IMG/VR virus record: IMGVR_UViG_3300025122_000161
Span: 1-23,743 of that record
DNA length: 23,743 nucleotides
Origin: a virus
Reading direction: 5' to 3' (one strand)
Shown here piece after piece: positions 8,132-17,100 of this stretch; positions within the stretch are counted from its first letter, which is position 1, and each line of letters starts with the position of its first letter. The notes beneath the pieces are model-generated. The model saw nothing but the letters and a program-made list of their open reading frames with translations. It did no database searches and was not told the origin of the DNA. Position numbers and translations under genes: made by a program.

Positions 8132-8832
8132 ACAGATGATTCAAAGATAGCCGCTATATCTCTTCTAATTATTCGTCTTAGGGCCTCTTCCTTGATTAGC
8201 TTATTTCTATCCTGATAGGATGTAACTCCTCCATCTGTCTTGTATGCCACAGCGACATCGCCATAGTCATCTAGCACATCAAACTCACTTTCTTCTGAGT
8301 CCTTAGAAACAACTACAGGAACATTTCTATATTCATAACCCCCAGGAAGTGGAGGATGATAAGATCCATAATCAGGATAGAGTGACTCCCGTATAAACGC
8401 TATAACGTCATCTATCTCTTTTTCATCTATGTCACTAACATTCATCTCTTTAAGCCCTTTAGTTTTAGGTCTGAGAACTTTGAAATCCTTAGGAAGTTTT
8501 CTGCTTCTTATCGGTATCTCTCCGTAATAAGTATCCTCTAGCTCAGGTTCTTGCTCAGGAAACATTGGGCCATCTTCATAATCTTCATATCCTAGATTAA
8601 CTCTCGCGAGGTATGATGAAAATGTGGAATCTGCTCCTTGGCTTGGAGTTCCCACATTGCCATGGTGATAGGGTATCTTTCCTCTACCTATCTTCTGCTT
8701 ATAGTCATCACCGCCCAGCATGCCACCAGCTGCTGGAACTGCAATGCCTCGGCCGGACCAAACACCATCTTGTGGTTGATTTACGGTTGTAGCATACGTT
8801 TTCTTAAATTGCTTGGATTTTAGACGAGCCAT
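8113..8832 (-). CDS. Unrecognised 239-aa phage protein ending at an A9 run (likely 5' part of a 325-aa gene)
   Basis: Function is not recognised. The N-terminus is basic (MARLKSKQFKKTYATTVNQ). A Gly/Pro-rich, low-complexity stretch follows (VWSGRGIAVPAAGGMLGGDD and on). Next come an acidic Tyr/Glu region (GYEDYEDGPMFPEQEPELED), a middle domain, and a basic helix (KLIKEEALRRIIRRDIAAIFESS, about 208-230). The last codons are AAA AAA AAC AGA TAC TAG, so the frame ends three codons after a nine-A tract. The composition looks like a disordered or virion-associated protein rather than an enzyme. The ATG at 8832 lacks a clear Shine-Dalgarno: upstream is AT-rich (AGAATATTTAATAGC) and 26 bases separate it from the HD gene. 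It may well be only the first part of a longer protein (see the extension to 7856). Confidence 0.75.
   Translation of the reverse strand: MARLKSKQFKKTYATTVNQPQDGVWSGRGIAVPAAGGMLGGDDYKQKIGRGKIPYHHGNVGTPSQGADSTFSSYLARVNLGYEDYEDGPMFPEQEPELEDTYYGEIPIRSRKLPKDFKVLRPKTKGLKEMNVSDIDEKEIDDVIAFIRESLYPDYGSYHPPLPGGYEYRNVPVVVSKDSEESEFDVLDDYGDVAVAYKTDGGVTSYQDRNKLIKEEALRRIIRRDIAAIFESSVKKNRY
8123..8131 (-). other. A9 slippery tract within the 239-aa gene
   Basis: On the minus strand the reading is GTA AAA AAA AAC AGA, which contains the X XXY YYZ heptamer A AAA AAC in frame 0. Slipping back one base leads to CAG ATA CTA GAC and the open -1 frame. Such tracts allow ribosomal -1 frameshifting or polymerase slippage, and are also where sequencing drops a base. 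Confidence 0.6.
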
Positions 8833-8858
8833 GCTATTAAATATTCTTAATTAATCAA

Positions 8859-9440
8859 TTATGACTTCTTAAATATGTGATTAATAATTGTTTTTGATTG
8901 CTGTATAAGAATGCCTAGAGAAGATTCAGATCCAACGTAAAATCTATTCTCCTCAAAGTGAGACCCTTGTGCCAATTGAATAGCTATCCACTCCTCTTGT
9001 GATAATGGTATCCCATATCTCTGGAGTAGATATAAAGTTCTATGAGATACAGACATCTTTCTAAGATTCTCATTGTACTTATACATCTGCCCTAGCTTCT
9101 CACGATGCCACTCTGAATCCTGCTCTACAAACAGGCTGTCACTTTCATCTCCAACCTTTCCTAAGTCGTGAAGAAGTCCCACCCTAAGAATCGACATAAC
9201 ATCATCACAAAGATCTATAGACTCATTCAATTTTCTCATCTGCATTGTCACATCTAGAGAATTTTGAATCATTCCCCCTGGATGAGCACCCACCTGATCG
9301 CTCCTCATAGAGGAGGGACACATGATCATCCTCTCTCCCAGAGCGTCAAGCATAGACCTTCCAGCGTCTCCGCAAGACTTCATGACAAGCTTCTCAAAAG
9401 TTTCCCAATTTTTCTCTAATTTATCAGCAGATAATGACAT
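8859..9440 (-). CDS. HD-domain metal-dependent phosphohydrolase
   Basis: The product resembles HD-superfamily phosphohydrolases, which cleave nucleotides or nucleotide second messengers with bound divalent metal. The 193 aa contain a first histidine in GAHPGGMIQNSLDV (H53), the defining HD pair in VGLLHDLGKVGDES (H91-D92), a later SHRTLYLLQRYGIPLS (H133), and WIAIQLAQGSHFEENRF (H161). The start chosen is ATG at 9440, with AGGGAG 6 bases upstream and the polymerase stop only 2 bases before it. An upstream in-frame TTG (9482) lies inside the polymerase gene and lacks support. Its position directly behind the polymerase suggests a role in nucleotide pools, such as dNTP or dNMP hydrolysis, or in removing a host alarmone. 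The substrate cannot be told from sequence. Confidence 0.85.
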   Translation of the reverse strand: MSLSADKLEKNWETFEKLVMKSCGDAGRSMLDALGERMIMCPSSMRSDQVGAHPGGMIQNSLDVTMQMRKLNESIDLCDDVMSILRVGLLHDLGKVGDESDSLFVEQDSEWHREKLGQMYKYNENLRKMSVSHRTLYLLQRYGIPLSQEEWIAIQLAQGSHFEENRFYVGSESSLGILIQQSKTIINHIFKKS

Positions 9441-9442
9441 TT

Positions 9443-10657
9443 TTACTCCCTTATTATCTCTAATTTTACTGGAAATGTGCAATCCAATTTATCAACAACA
9501 AATCCATAACGTATTGCATCCATAACCTTATCATATGATTCACTAGGAATATCTAGAACGATAGCATCGTGAATGATATAAATCGGAATGAATTCTATGC
9601 CAAGTTTTGACAGTTTTTTCATCATCTTTGAAAAAACGTTAAATGACACATCCACACCTGATGACTGCAAAAAGTGATTGACAACTGCGTCACTCAGTTT
9701 GATTGGCCTCCCGTATAGGTTTTCAATATACCCTTTCTCTATAGACTCGTTATAAAGCCTATTTTTAAGATCATCTATCTTAAAATATCTCATGATTGAG
9801 GACATTATAGATTCAATATCAAGATCACTTGGAAGCCGCTTAGATAGAGACCATCTTGTTCCACCATAAATACAATTAAGAATGGCTATCTTCACCTGAT
9901 CTCTATCAAGTCTTCCATCAAGTATAGTCTCACCTGTATGCTCGTATATATCGTCTGGTTGGTCGCTCTCTGCTAAGGCTAGCGCTATTCTTGGCTCAAG
10001 AGATGATATGTCAATTTGAACTATCTTTCCACCTTCAAATCTTGACTTGAGGATCTTCCTCTTCTCTTTTTTAAGGGTCAGGATATTCGGACCAGACGTA
10101 ACTGTGAGCCTTCCAGTGACAGATCCTGTCTGACTATAGATAGTCCTTGGTGCCATGTTGCCTTGTTCGGGCAAAAATCTCTTTATGTCATGGACCTTTT
10201 TATCATTATCTATTATCATCTGTTGAATAAGATTGACATCAACTCTTGCATCACAGAGACCCATAATTATCTCTCTGTTAACAAGAAACTGATTCATATA
10301 GTAACCGTTGGATTCATCCTCAAGAAGCATCCAGAGCTGATCTAGAAGCAGCTGCAGCTGCTTATGAAATAGGTCTCGTGGTAGCACATACATCCACGGT
10401 ATTATCTCATCTCCATAAATTAATCTTGCTGCTTTTCCGTGAGAGTTTGAGTCAAATGTTGATAATTCCACACCTGTGGCGTCAGCCAATATTGTGAGAT
10501 CCCTAGGCTCATTCTTGAAGCCTAGCTTCCAAGAGGAATCTGGTATCATATTGGACCACGTAAACTTATCTCTGTGACATACGAGGTGATCAGCTGTGCC
10601 TAATAGGCTGCTTGATATAACGACATTCATGATACAATTATATACCACATCTGTCAT
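9443..10657 (-). CDS. Short family A DNA polymerase (Pol I palm/fingers), no exonuclease domain
   Basis: This is the only DNA polymerase seen here. The 404 aa carry the Pol I motifs: TGRLTVTSGPN (181-191, thumb/palm motif), motif A VQIDISSLEPR (213-223, metal ligand D216, E221, R223) and motif B RDQVKIAILNCIYGG (252-266, with R252, K256, L260, Y264, G265). GYIENLYGRPIKL (309-321) and motif C IIHDAIVLDIP (361-371, metal ligand D364) follow. The residue equal to E. coli Phe762 is Leu260, and motif C has Ala where Glu is common. The first ~165 residues are too short for, and do not show, the DEDD 3'-5' proofreading motifs. A 5' nuclease is encoded separately at 3161-4123. The start is uncertain: neither ATG 10657 nor ATG 10630 has a clear Shine-Dalgarno. 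The gene follows the hub-like gene by 13 bases. Confidence 0.9.
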   Translation of the reverse strand: MTDVVYNCIMNVVISSSLLGTADHLVCHRDKFTWSNMIPDSSWKLGFKNEPRDLTILADATGVELSTFDSNSHGKAARLIYGDEIIPWMYVLPRDLFHKQLQLLLDQLWMLLEDESNGYYMNQFLVNREIIMGLCDARVDVNLIQQMIIDNDKKVHDIKRFLPEQGNMAPRTIYSQTGSVTGRLTVTSGPNILTLKKEKRKILKSRFEGGKIVQIDISSLEPRIALALAESDQPDDIYEHTGETILDGRLDRDQVKIAILNCIYGGTRWSLSKRLPSDLDIESIMSSIMRYFKIDDLKNRLYNESIEKGYIENLYGRPIKLSDAVVNHFLQSSGVDVSFNVFSKMMKKLSKLGIEFIPIYIIHDAIVLDIPSESYDKVMDAIRYGFVVDKLDCTFPVKLEIIRE

Positions 10658-10670
10658 ATGTATTAAATCA

Positions 10671-13600
10671 TCACTCTGACTCTGCCTCTGCTGACTCCTT
10701 CTCTAGGCCGGCAAGTGCTGATGTTAAGATGCTTCTGAATACGCTCATCGTACCCGACCCATTAAATCCTAGCGTGACGTTTGTCGTGAATTCTCCCGGT
10801 GATATATTGTGCTCAACACCTGATACCCTATACATGTTGTCAGCTGTCGTTCCTGTTCCAAGGTCTAGAAAGAACTCCTGCCCATACTCGACAAGAGGGC
10901 AGCCCATCATTGTCATGCTTGCATTTGCAGGTATGACTGTTATGTCCTCCATGCTATTTGTTGCATTCTTTGATCCTCCCGCCCTTGAAGGAGCACTAGT
11001 CACAGCATTTATGAGCATGGCAGTCCCAACAGACCCTCCCGTTGTTGATCTCATGTTAAAGTTTGTCAATGCTGTGAATCCCTGACCATACGTCAGGCTT
11101 GGAACTGTATTCTTTATGATCCTCTTTAGCTCGGTATTTGACACAGCTGCGGTATATGCTTCATAGCTACCATCTGTATCTAGTGCTATGATCTTACCAT
11201 CCTCAATAGCTTTATCTAGAGTACCTGAATTGCCAGAAGACACTGGTAACCCAGGTTCTGCCTCGGCTGCCTCTGCTGTCGATGTGTCTGACGAGGTCTT
11301 GAGAAGCGAAGCAATGGTGCTATCATTCATGCAGTTTATGAGAAACATCTCATCTGTGTGTGGTGATGCATTCTTGTCAAATATGTGAACTCTTAATATC
11401 ACCTTGCTGGGATCAATCTGGAATGTGGGAGCGTTATCCTCTTTGTCATCGTATGCTACAAATGCAGGAACTGCCTCTAGCAGCATAGATAGTTTGGGCA
11501 TGTGAAATTCTGGGCTTATTCTCGGTCCGTCGGCGTAGATCTCCTTTAGTCTCATCTCAAGCTCATTATCTAATAATTTTATCTCCTGCTGAATATCTTT
11601 CTTGACCGTCTCATCAGGGTTTGCGGCTTCCTCGCTTGACTTTTGCTGTGCGGCAGTTAGCTCATTTTGGAGGGCTGTAAGACCGTAATTGATATCTGTT
11701 GGAACCGATATTATCTTTGAGTTGACAAAATTGATGAATGACTGGATTGACATGGTTGGGCTAGCAGATGAATACTTTCCCATGTGATCTTGAAAATCCT
11801 GCTCATTCACAAGAAAGTTAGCTATCGAGTCTAGCCTTCCAGCTGCTCCAGCATTTATGTTAAACCTGTAGAACATCACCTGGACCTCATCAAATCGAGC
11901 ACATCCTGCTAGAGGGGCACCAACGAATGTCATGATTATCTTTCCTAGTGATACAAATGGGGGATTGCCATCCTCTCCGACTGTTGTATCTATAGACTCC
12001 TTTAAATGTCTAGTTATCGACAAAGGATAAAAAGCGTCAACCGTCTTGATCATCAGATCTGTCTTAGCTGTGAGCTCATTTTCTAAGCTCTTGTTGCTTA
12101 TCGCTAGAAGGCCAGGATCATCATCATCTGCGGGATCTCCCACTAGCTCCTTTATAATATCTGTAAGCTCTGATGGGACAATTACTGCATCTTTGACAGG
12201 GCTCACTATCTCTAAAAATTTTAAAAATGTCTCTCTATCTATGACGCTCGATGGGGACGACGCGTTGTTCATCGAGAGCCTCACCTTTGATCTCACCTCA
12301 GCCAAATTGTTGGCCGGAGCAGAGCCTGCATCCTTTCCCTCAGCTTTGGCATTCTCAACCTCTAACTTTTTAGCAAGATATGTGTTAAGCATCTCCTTAA
12401 AGGGAGTGATGGGAACAAGCGCTCCGGTCCCTACTGGAAATGCCTTGATCTCAGACGCACCTCGTGATGCCAGCCTCATGTCAACTCTCACCTGTCCGTC
12501 ATTGCCTATGGTGAAGTTTGACGCAACTATGTTAAACGATCCCACAGACTTCATGGAGTGAAGGAGAGATCCGTACGCATTTCCCGCGGCGTTAAAACCA
12601 TCTGGATGATTCCAACCCCACTCGATAACAAGATGTGTCTGAGAGAAGAGATCGACAGCCAAGAGTGGCGCTATGTCAGACATCCTCGACCTATCATGAA
12701 GAATGAAGCTAAGGCTTCCCGTCTTATTTGCGTGAAGTGCCTGTCCCAATCCCGCAATCCGGATGTTAAGCTTCTCAAGTGTCATAAGTGGGAGAAATGG
12801 ATCTAACACTCCCCCTGCTGCCCCAGTAAATCCTCCATCCTCATTATTGATATTTGCATTCACCATAGTCTGGGGAGATGTGAATAGCTCCATCCCGGCG
12901 ACAGATATATCTGTCGCGAGAATAGAGACATCCTCGGGAGCAGTGGGATCAGCCTTCTTCAACTTCTCAGCTTCATCAGCTGAAAATGCAGGAGGCGTCA
13001 TATTTACAGGCATCGCATTCAGCATTCCGATCCCGTCATTAGCAGGAGTATTCATTCCAAGAAATCTTAAGATGCTAAGCTGTCTTGACTTTTGATCCGT
13101 ACCATATGGTTGAGATGAGACTAAAGTTATCTTTATGTGTGGCACACACCTTGACATCTCAACTGACGGTATAGCATTTGCAAATAGTGATACCGCACCC
13201 GTATTCCTTGTCGACGGGCCTATTCTCAGGTTTGGGAATACAAATGCTACGAGAGATGGTTGTTGAAATCTATCGGGTACAAGCGTCGGCTCCTCATTGA
13301 GATTAAACACTGATGTCTCCTCTGCTGTGTCAGACGGTGGAGAATCTGGTGGTGTAAAAGGACCCACAGGTACAGCCATGTGTCTCATGCTAAACTCTCC
13401 TCCAGCTATATTATCAGGATCAGCTAGTTCAGCGGGAACTTCTGGTATCTTGCTTATGTAGAATTTGACATCATCACCTATACCGAGAGATCCCTCATAG
13501 AATATCTGGACATACTTCTCCATTCCGTCATACGAGACTGACTCACTCCCAGCAACTGAGAATTTGGAAAGAAGTGCTTGATCAGTCATGAGATCTTTAA

Positions 13601-13844
13601 CAAAGTATGCGCCCTCTGTGTTATCCATTAGGAGAAACATTAGATCCTCCACGACAGCCCTTGGGACTGTTGGTGTAACAGCCTCCTCAGCCGGCAGCGC
13701 TGTGCCATCGGACGCCTTAGCATCCTCTTGAGATTGCTTCTCCGGTATCTCTATAAGGTCTGGCCGACCTGTCATGGAGTAATATTGTCTGAGAAGCTGC
13801 ATTGCTGCTGCGAGCTGTGTTGACGCTGCGACCTCTATACTCAT
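10671..13844 (-). CDS. Very large baseplate hub-like structural protein
   Basis: At 1057 aa this is probably a baseplate component. The N-terminal ~400 residues are not recognised and hold Pro/Glu-rich spacers (VGPFTPPDSPPSD near 160-175). From about residue 350, LEKLNIRIAGLGQALHANK, an IEWGWNHPDGF motif (~408) and FNIVASNFTIGNDGQVRVDM look like structural beta domains. The C-terminal ~130 residues (YGQGFTALTNFNMRSTTGGS, ASMTMMGCPLVEYGQEFFLD, MYRVSGVEHNISPGEFTTNV near 1000) resemble the end of gpD/gp27-type hub proteins, where a Y-x-V-x-G-x-x-H-x-I-x-x-G-x-F-x-T pattern is usual. The ATG at 13844 overlaps the stop of the gp53-like gene by 4 bases (ATGA), implying coupling. The hub role is inferred from that C-terminal pattern and the neighbours. 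Confidence 0.8.
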   Translation of the reverse strand: MSIEVAASTQLAAAMQLLRQYYSMTGRPDLIEIPEKQSQEDAKASDGTALPAEEAVTPTVPRAVVEDLMFLLMDNTEGAYFVKDLMTDQALLSKFSVAGSESVSYDGMEKYVQIFYEGSLGIGDDVKFYISKIPEVPAELADPDNIAGGEFSMRHMAVPVGPFTPPDSPPSDTAEETSVFNLNEEPTLVPDRFQQPSLVAFVFPNLRIGPSTRNTGAVSLFANAIPSVEMSRCVPHIKITLVSSQPYGTDQKSRQLSILRFLGMNTPANDGIGMLNAMPVNMTPPAFSADEAEKLKKADPTAPEDVSILATDISVAGMELFTSPQTMVNANINNEDGGFTGAAGGVLDPFLPLMTLEKLNIRIAGLGQALHANKTGSLSFILHDRSRMSDIAPLLAVDLFSQTHLVIEWGWNHPDGFNAAGNAYGSLLHSMKSVGSFNIVASNFTIGNDGQVRVDMRLASRGASEIKAFPVGTGALVPITPFKEMLNTYLAKKLEVENAKAEGKDAGSAPANNLAEVRSKVRLSMNNASSPSSVIDRETFLKFLEIVSPVKDAVIVPSELTDIIKELVGDPADDDDPGLLAISNKSLENELTAKTDLMIKTVDAFYPLSITRHLKESIDTTVGEDGNPPFVSLGKIIMTFVGAPLAGCARFDEVQVMFYRFNINAGAAGRLDSIANFLVNEQDFQDHMGKYSSASPTMSIQSFINFVNSKIISVPTDINYGLTALQNELTAAQQKSSEEAANPDETVKKDIQQEIKLLDNELEMRLKEIYADGPRISPEFHMPKLSMLLEAVPAFVAYDDKEDNAPTFQIDPSKVILRVHIFDKNASPHTDEMFLINCMNDSTIASLLKTSSDTSTAEAAEAEPGLPVSSGNSGTLDKAIEDGKIIALDTDGSYEAYTAAVSNTELKRIIKNTVPSLTYGQGFTALTNFNMRSTTGGSVGTAMLINAVTSAPSRAGGSKNATNSMEDITVIPANASMTMMGCPLVEYGQEFFLDLGTGTTADNMYRVSGVEHNISPGEFTTNVTLGFNGSGTMSVFRSILTSALAGLEKESAEAESE

Positions 13845-14137
13845 CGTATCATCGCTAGGACCTCACCGAGACGCTTTGGAATCCTTATAAGCGTTCCAGG
13901 AGGAGCTTGAAGTGACCATCCAATTCCTGATGCTGCAGCAATTATCCACCAGTAGGTAGACGAACCATACGCGCTGCCCGCTATGTGCTCAATTCTCTCA
14001 CCCCCCTTTAAAACGTGAGATGAAAATCCAAGTGTTCCATTGTTCACAGCGTTGTATATCTTTGTAGATATGCTTACAGTTGCTATGGTTGACCTCCCGC
14101 GAACCCTTGGAGTGTATGTGTATCTACTCATCGCCAT
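13841..14137 (-). CDS. gp53 / LysM-like baseplate wedge protein
   Basis: This 98-aa protein fits the small LysM-like tail proteins (T4 gp53 and P2 gpX relatives) that join baseplate wedges or the tube base. The pattern is LKGGERIEHIAGSAYGSSTYWWIIAAASGIGWSLQAPPGTLIRIP (about 43-87), which I read as G-E-R-I-x-x-I-A, Y-G-x-x-x-x-W-W-I-I-A-A-A, P-G-T-x-I-R-I-P. The first ~40 residues are basic and Thr/Ser-rich. The ATG at 14137 has AGGAT 6 bases upstream, though MAMSR offers a second Met at residue 3. It lies between the two very large baseplate genes, 15 bases after one and overlapping the other by 4, so the three are probably made together and assemble together. Confidence 0.82.
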   Translation of the reverse strand: MAMSRYTYTPRVRGRSTIATVSISTKIYNAVNNGTLGFSSHVLKGGERIEHIAGSAYGSSTYWWIIAAASGIGWSLQAPPGTLIRIPKRLGEVLAMIR

Positions 14138-14152
14138 GTTATGATCCTATCG

Positions 14153-17100
14153 TTAATCCTTATCTGGGTTATTTGCCTGTGCTGCAAGCCTTCCCTGATT
14201 CTTGTAGGTATCGTGAGATGCCCTTCCGTTATCCCTATAGGGATCGCCTGCGATCTTCTGCATAGTGTCTCCCACATTGTAGAGAGGTGCCCGGTTGTAT
14301 CCGGAGTAGTCGAGACCTGGTGGTATATCGTGGATGGGATCAAAGTCTATGGACACCTTAAAGAACTTAGGTGCCCTAGAATTCCAGTCAACCTCCCACG
14401 TATTCTGTGCGTCAAGCCACGTGTAATTTATGCTTCTTATCACACCCGCTAAGCCGCGACCCGCAGTGGACTCAAAAGCCTTGGTGATTGGATTACCAGG
14501 GTCGCCGTCGTCGCCTGCCTGCATGAACGTAGCCGCTCCCGTCTTGAGCCAATTCGGAACAAGCGTGTCAGCTGGAATACCTGTCACAGTTGCACCCTCA
14601 TTCGCTAGTGCCTGTCCGATAGCTATACCAGTCTCGGCTAGTGATATAGCTGGAAGAACATACGTGTTAAATAGCATGTCAGGGTTTGGCATGAGGTCGG
14701 CGTGGGACACGATAAATTTCTTGCCAAACATGTTGAATGGTGCATTAAAGTCCATGATCATGACTGTATATTGTGTCTTTTGGAGAGGAGCCCCTGCTTT
14801 TAGGTTTATGACATATTTATGTGGCTCATATCCAGGGCCGCCAGCAAGTATTGCCTGATCTCTACTCAGGACCATCACCCTAATGGGATGTGTTATCCTC
14901 CATCGAGTTATACCATCACCTGCTCCGGGGCCGACACCACCCTTTTCCATTATATACCCATTATTTACACTTGCCTTGAGGTAGGGGAATGACACCTGCG
15001 TGTATCCCTTGATATCGCTTGTTCCCTGTCCACCAAATACTGCACCAAGTGCTCCAGCAGCTGTTATAGATGGAGGTGTTGGATTAACATCAGAGTCAGG
15101 ATCCTGTAGCTCTCTCATTATGAGGAAGACGCCTAGTGGGTTTGCAAAACCATTCTTTAGAAGCTGAGCACCAACAGCTCTTAAAGCTCTATTCGATTCT
15201 CCTAAAAGTGTCGCCATTGGTGATCCATAGAGGTTTCCAAAAACGTTCTCAAAGAATGTCTTCGTGTGACCCTTAAATGCAGTTCGACCCTCTCCTGTAG
15301 TTGGAGCTATTCCTGAATTTCCCACACCGAATATCCTAGCAAGGTTAAACATTGAGTAGTTAGACTTAATGACGTCTCCTATCCGTAACCTTATAACGGG
15401 AGATGCACCCATGACCTGACTAAATGGCTGAATAAATGTTGATGCTCCCTCAAGTGCCGATATCTTTGTCCCCTCTGTCCACTGAGGGTACACAAGGGTT
15501 GTCAGCTTATTTATCTTGAACCACATCTCATTGAAATCCTCCTTAGATGTTGCGGCGACGTGAAAGGAGAATCTTATCTTTCGAGTTGTTGACTTGTAGA
15601 TCTTTACTGAGTCGACACGACCATAACCTCTTGCCTCAGTATAATCTGGTGTATAGCTGTCACTCAGATCACTGATGAATGCGTGGAATGTGACGATCTC
15701 GTTTGTTCTAAGATCGTGAAAATAAAATGGGACATACTCTGCATCTAAAAGGTTCTCAAATCTCTCAACGACATCGCTTGGGATCCTAGCTCCAGGACCC
15801 TCAGCAGCGACATCTATATATGTGTTCTTAACCAGGGTGGATCCCACATGTCCCTTGAGAGGGTTTGTTCCTGTACCTAGCGTTCCCATCTCAATTGCAG
15901 CGATCATGACATTTCTCGGTATCATGTAGAGGGCAGGTACAGAGTTTCCTCGCCACGCCAGCGCTGATGAGGTGAGCCCTTTCTGGCTTCTGCTCTTTGC
16001 TATCCGAGTTGCTGGGCCGTCTGGAAGCCTATCCACATTCCACTGACCCACTGGTTTTGCAGAGGTGTCGTCACGACCAATCATTCCGTTTGTAGTTATA
16101 GATACATCTCCTATCATCGCAGCGACGTTCATGATCCTTATCACATCGTTATTTTGAAGATTGTGAAGAATCGATGACAGGCCTGCGGAGGTCGTTTTGC
16201 TTGACGTGAAACTTTCACTCAGGCCTTCTCCTGCTGAGCTTAGTCCAACAAATCCTCGTAATATCTTTCTAGCCACACCAAACCAGAACCCTGGAGCCTC
16301 AGCTATCTGCGGATATTCTGTGATCTTAGCTACATCAGGTGACGATATCCCTGTGTTGAACAGAACCTTAAAGCCCTCGTCAACACATTCATTATATGCG
16401 TGTCTCGTGTTTATTAGCGCTGTGCTCCGAAATATGGCAAATTGTGCCTGTTTGGGTATAGCTGTCGCCTGTCCCTTAAAATAAGGCCCTCTCTCAAGAT
16501 TAACCATTGATCCGAGATCACTTTGAATAAGATCCCATGTCTCCTTACATATCTTTATCATTGCAGCCACAGCTGCTGCAGCCTGTGCTATCAATATTAT
16601 CCTATTTGCTTCGCTAGAGAATGGAATGCCGTCGGTTGTCATGGAGCCAAACGACCTAGAAGATGTTGTCTCATTTAAGTCTATAAGATTTTCGCTTGAA
16701 GAAGCGACGTCAGGAGCCCCGTATGCCTCTTTCGCCCTAAGATTAGATGGGCTTATTTTTGCCTGGTTGTTTCCTCCGACAAAATCGCCAGCCTCATAAA
16801 TATTTGAGGTATCATCATATGTAAACGAGTTAGGATCCTGTGCTGGGTCGAGCTTATCCCAGTTGGCAGATCTTAAAAGAAGCGACCTTCCTACATTTTT
16901 TAGATCATCCAGAACAACCTGTGCAGCATCTTTATCATATGCTCCGTATCCTGTCTGCTCTGTCGTTGTTCCCTTTTTATCCTCTCCGGACTCAAATTGT
17001 GACGTCGAGGTCTCCCAAGTTGGAGCATATGCTGCTCCATTCTCACCCTCACCTAGACCAGGAGAGAATCTGCTTCTATCTATGAGAATCTGCTGCGCTG

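Noticed and set aside
9441-9482. Upstream TTG start for the HD protein
   Set aside because: It would put 14 residues inside the polymerase gene; ATG 9440 has a good AGGGAG and is 2 bases after the polymerase stop.
12046-12561. Plus-strand ORF of 171 aa
   Set aside because: Antisense to the 1057-aa baseplate gene, Ser/Leu-rich, with no ribosome site or neighbour on that strand.
14128-14343. Minus-strand 71-aa ORF near the gp53-like start
   Set aside because: It lies in another frame within the end of the 1183-aa gene, which has a continuous reading and a proper stop at 14153.
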